From NCBI GenBank assembly GCA_017792345.1, contig CP051228.1, positions 3,688,148 through 3,752,147 on the forward strand: 64,000 nt of DNA, given 5' to 3'. The position numbers were made by a program, and so were the translations under genes. This DNA is from Mesoflavibacter sp. (GTDB lineage: Bacteria > Pseudomonadota > Alphaproteobacteria > UBA8366 > Aestuariispiraceae). The notes under the pieces were generated by a model that was not told where the DNA came from, made no database searches, and saw nothing but the letters and a program-made list of their open reading frames with translations. Shown here one piece after another: positions 61,778-64,000 of this stretch (position 1 is its first letter; every line of letters begins with the position of its first letter).

Positions 61778-62479
61778 ATGTCGCAAGAAATGATCCGGCT
61801 GACCGATGTCGCCAAATCCTTCACCCTGCACAATCAGGACGGTGCGACGCTGCCTGTCTTCGCCGGCCTTTCCATGTCGGTGGCCGCCGGGGAATGCGTC
61901 GCCTTGGCCGGTCCGTCGGGCAAGGGCAAGTCGACCCTGATGCGGATGCTGTACGGCAATTATCTTTGCCCGGCCGGGTCCATCGAGATTCGGCACAAGG
62001 ACGGATGGACCGACGTGGCCGGTGCCGATCCGCGCAGTATCCTGAATCTTCGGCGATGGACGCTGGGCTACATCAGCCAGTTCCTGCGGGTGGTGCCGCG
62101 CGTTTCCGCCCTGGACGTCGTCGCCGAGCCATTGGTGTCAAGGGGCCTTCCGCCTGAAGAGGCACAGGAAAAGGCGGCCGCGATTTTGACCCGTCTGAAC
62201 CTGCCGGAATCGCTTTGGCATCTCGCGCCCGCCACCTTCTCCGGTGGAGAGCAGCAGCGCGTGAACATTGCGCGCGGCTTTGTCGCGCCGTTTCCCGTGA
62301 TGCTGCTGGACGAGCCCACCGCGTCTTTGGATAAGACGAACCGCGAGGCGGTTCTGGACCTGATCCGGGACGCCAAGGCAAGGGGCGTCGCACTGATCGG
62401 CATTTTTCACGATGCTGAAACACGAAATGCCGTATGTGACCGGGAATTCGAAATCGCTAGCTATGCCGTCGCCGCATAA
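61778..62479 (+). CDS. phnL: C-P lyase accessory ATPase PhnL
   Basis: 233 aa. Second ABC-like subunit. Walker A GPSGKGKSTLMRMLYGNY with the PhnL-style Lys, signature TFSGGEQQRVNIARGF and Walker B MLLDEPTASLD. AGGAG lies 9 bases before the ATG, 12 bases after phnK. Confidence 0.95.
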   Translation: MSQEMIRLTDVAKSFTLHNQDGATLPVFAGLSMSVAAGECVALAGPSGKGKSTLMRMLYGNYLCPAGSIEIRHKDGWTDVAGADPRSILNLRRWTLGYISQFLRVVPRVSALDVVAEPLVSRGLPPEEAQEKAAAILTRLNLPESLWHLAPATFSGGEQQRVNIARGFVAPFPVMLLDEPTASLDKTNREAVLDLIRDAKARGVALIGIFHDAETRNAVCDREFEIASYAVAA

Positions 62480-62496
62480 GGAGCCATCCCCCTATC

Positions 62497-63720
62497 ATGC
62501 CAATGGACGATGTATACGAGGTCAGTGAGCGAACCGAGGACGCCTGCCGGGAAGAGCATCCGACCGGCGCCGAGACAGTCTTCGCTAATGCCAGAGTGAT
62601 CCTGGCCGATCGGGTTCAGACGGGCTGTGTAACTGTCCATGATGGACAGATCGCCGAGATTGCAGAAGGGGATGCCGTCCCGCGCGTTGCCGGTGCGTCG
62701 GTCATAGATTGCGCCGGCGACTACCTGATGCCGGGCATGGTCGAACTTCATACCGACAATATCGAAAAGCACATGCTGCCACGACCCGGCGCGCTGTGGC
62801 CGGCCCTTCCGGCCGCGATCGCCCATGATATGCAGGTCGTCGCGGCGGGGATCACAACGGTCTATGACAGCGTCGCGGTCGGTGCGTTCGACGAGGCGGG
62901 GCTGCGCCTGCGCGCGCTTCAATCCATCTGCGAGGCGCTGGAGGAGGGCGAGCGCCATGCGCTGTTCAAGGCCCGCCACCTGCTGCATCTCCGGTGCGAA
63001 GTCGCTTTCGACGGGTTGGAGGAATTGCTGCCGCCGCTGATTGGCCGGCCGCTGGTTGGGCTGTTGTCGGTCATGGATCACACTCCGGGTCAGAGGCAGT
63101 TCGTCGACGAGGCCAAATACGTCCAGTACTATCAGGGCAAGCATGGCTTCACCGATGCGGAAATGGCCCAGTACATCGTCGACCGAAAGCGCGATCAGGT
63201 ACGGCATAGCGACCGCAACCGCCGCTTTGCCGTGAACCTGGCGCAGGAATACGGCCATGCCTTGGCGAGCCATGACGACGCGACGGCGGATCATGTCGCA
63301 GAGGCCGTTCGCGACGGCATGACCATCGCCGAATTCCCGACGACCGTTGCCGCGGCCAGTGCGTCGCATGACCAGGGATTGGCGGTGCTGATGGGCGCGC
63401 CGAACCTCGTGCGCGGCGGGTCCCACTCGGGCAATGTCGCGGCCGCCGAACTGGCGTCGCTTGGTCTGTTGGACGTGGTGTCCAGCGACTATGCGCCGGC
63501 GAGCCTGATCCACGCCGCCTTTCTGCTGGCGGATACGATCGACGGGATCGACCTGCCCGGCGCGGTCGCGACGGTAACGGCGAATCCCGCGAAGGCCGCC
63601 GGTCTGGACGACCGTGGCGTCATCGCGACAGGCAAGATCGCGGATCTGGTTCGGGTCTCCAAGACGGATCGTCATCCGATCCTGCGCGGCGTCTGGCGCG
63701 CCGGCCTACGGGTCGCGTGA
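62497..63720 (+). CDS. phnM: RPnTP hydrolase PhnM
   Basis: 407 aa, slightly longer than usual. Removes pyrophosphate from the ribose-triphosphate phosphonate. Amidohydrolase metal motifs: MPGMVELHTDNIEKH, SHDDATADHV, GAPNLVRGGSHSGN and SSDYAPASL. The extra N-terminal ~25 residues are poorly conserved, so a later start is possible. Follows phnL by 17 bases. Confidence 0.94.
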   Translation: MPMDDVYEVSERTEDACREEHPTGAETVFANARVILADRVQTGCVTVHDGQIAEIAEGDAVPRVAGASVIDCAGDYLMPGMVELHTDNIEKHMLPRPGALWPALPAAIAHDMQVVAAGITTVYDSVAVGAFDEAGLRLRALQSICEALEEGERHALFKARHLLHLRCEVAFDGLEELLPPLIGRPLVGLLSVMDHTPGQRQFVDEAKYVQYYQGKHGFTDAEMAQYIVDRKRDQVRHSDRNRRFAVNLAQEYGHALASHDDATADHVAEAVRDGMTIAEFPTTVAAASASHDQGLAVLMGAPNLVRGGSHSGNVAAAELASLGLLDVVSSDYAPASLIHAAFLLADTIDGIDLPGAVATVTANPAKAAGLDDRGVIATGKIADLVRVSKTDRHPILRGVWRAGLRVA

Positions 63721-63724
63721 TCCC

Positions 63725-64000
63725 GTGCCGGGCTGTTTCATCGGGGTCGTCGGCCCGTCCGGCGCGGGAAAGGACAGTCTGATCGACGCCGCGCGGGCCC
63801 ATTTCGGGCCTGACGGACCGATCCGTTTCGTCCGGCGCTGCATCACGCGGCCGGCAGAAGCGGGGGGCGAAGATCATCTGGCGGTGGACGACGAAACTTT
63901 CGCCCGACTTCAGGCGCAAGGCGCTTTCGCGCTTGACTGGGCCGCTCACGGATTGCGCTACGGCATTCCGGTCGATATCGGCGAGACCTTGTCTGAAGGG
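63725..64000 (+). CDS. phnN: ribose 1,5-bisphosphate phosphokinase PhnN (5' part)
   Basis: Partial, 92 codons, cut by the window end. P-loop GVVGPSGAGKDSLIDAAR, followed by RFVRRCITRPAEAGGEDHLAV, which is the PhnN/guanylate-kinase-like signature. It begins with GTG 4 bases after phnM, in a different frame. Makes PRPP from ribose 1,5-bisphosphate, closing the C-P lyase route. Confidence 0.88.
   Translation, partial: MPGCFIGVVGPSGAGKDSLIDAARAHFGPDGPIRFVRRCITRPAEAGGEDHLAVDDETFARLQAQGAFALDWAAHGLRYGIPVDIGETLSEG

Noticed and set aside
1-64000. tRNA, rRNA, CRISPR arrays, IS transposases or integrases
   Set aside because: None recognised: no repeat-spacer pattern, no transposase or integrase motifs, and no tRNA-like cloverleaf noticed by eye. 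A tRNA could still be missed without a dedicated scan.

Overview
The window looks like chromosomal DNA of a high-GC marine alphaproteobacterium, most likely of the Rhodospirillales type. Pointers are the divK-pleD pair, a tandem CtrA-type box, an L9 ribosomal protein with a long acidic tail, a DddP-type DMSP lyase candidate, and a complete-looking C-P lyase locus. Genus is not claimed. No tRNA, rRNA, CRISPR array or IS transposase was recognised.

Layout. 0-1.5 kb: rpsF-rpsR-rplI (minus). 1.9-5.6 kb: a hypothetical gene, a membrane PAS histidine kinase and another hypothetical gene. 5.8-10.5 kb: fatty-acid core fabD-fabG-acpP-fabF followed by mltG. A 264-bp imperfect palindrome sits exactly on the mltG stop. 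10.9-22.8 kb: cfa, a metallophosphoesterase-like exported protein, an ammonium transporter-histidine kinase fusion, the DddP candidate, a diguanylate cyclase with an upstream CtrA box, a hydrolase/CGNR-regulator divergent pair, an atypical SDR, an ICL/PEPM-family protein, ada and a hydroxyacid dehydrogenase. 23-31.4 kb: chromate resistance (chrA carries an in-frame amber codon), dinB coupled to a ROK kinase, divK-pleD, and a TetR-regulated two-gene membrane operon. 32-37.2 kb: a kinase-like protein and phnC-phnD-phnE1-phnE2 (minus). 37.4-40.2 kb: an AT-rich island with a small membrane protein, a sodium:solute symporter-like transporter and a GNAT.

40.2-49.8 kb: a GST, then a same-strand run of ureohydrolase, TauE/SafE exporter, nitrilase-family hydrolase, a 933-aa Orn/Lys/Arg decarboxylase, an ATP-grasp enzyme with a histone-H1-like Lys/Ala tail, and a C45 (acyl-CoA:6-APA acyltransferase type) protein. 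This is the best candidate for an undescribed pathway, plausibly making or processing an amine-derived amide. 50-57 kb: an SDR, yicC-gmk, a Rieske oxygenase, an NMT1/GGDEF fusion and a TPR-2OG oxygenase. 57-64 kb: phnF divergent from phnGHIJKLMN; phnN runs off the end.

Two clusters that are often contiguous are split here. mltG and yicC-gmk are 40 kb apart, and phnCDEE and phnFGHIJKLMN are 20 kb apart, so the segment between them looks like a zone of insertion or rearrangement. Motif and start-site statements come from reading the sequence. Family functions are established knowledge. Pathway proposals are inference.
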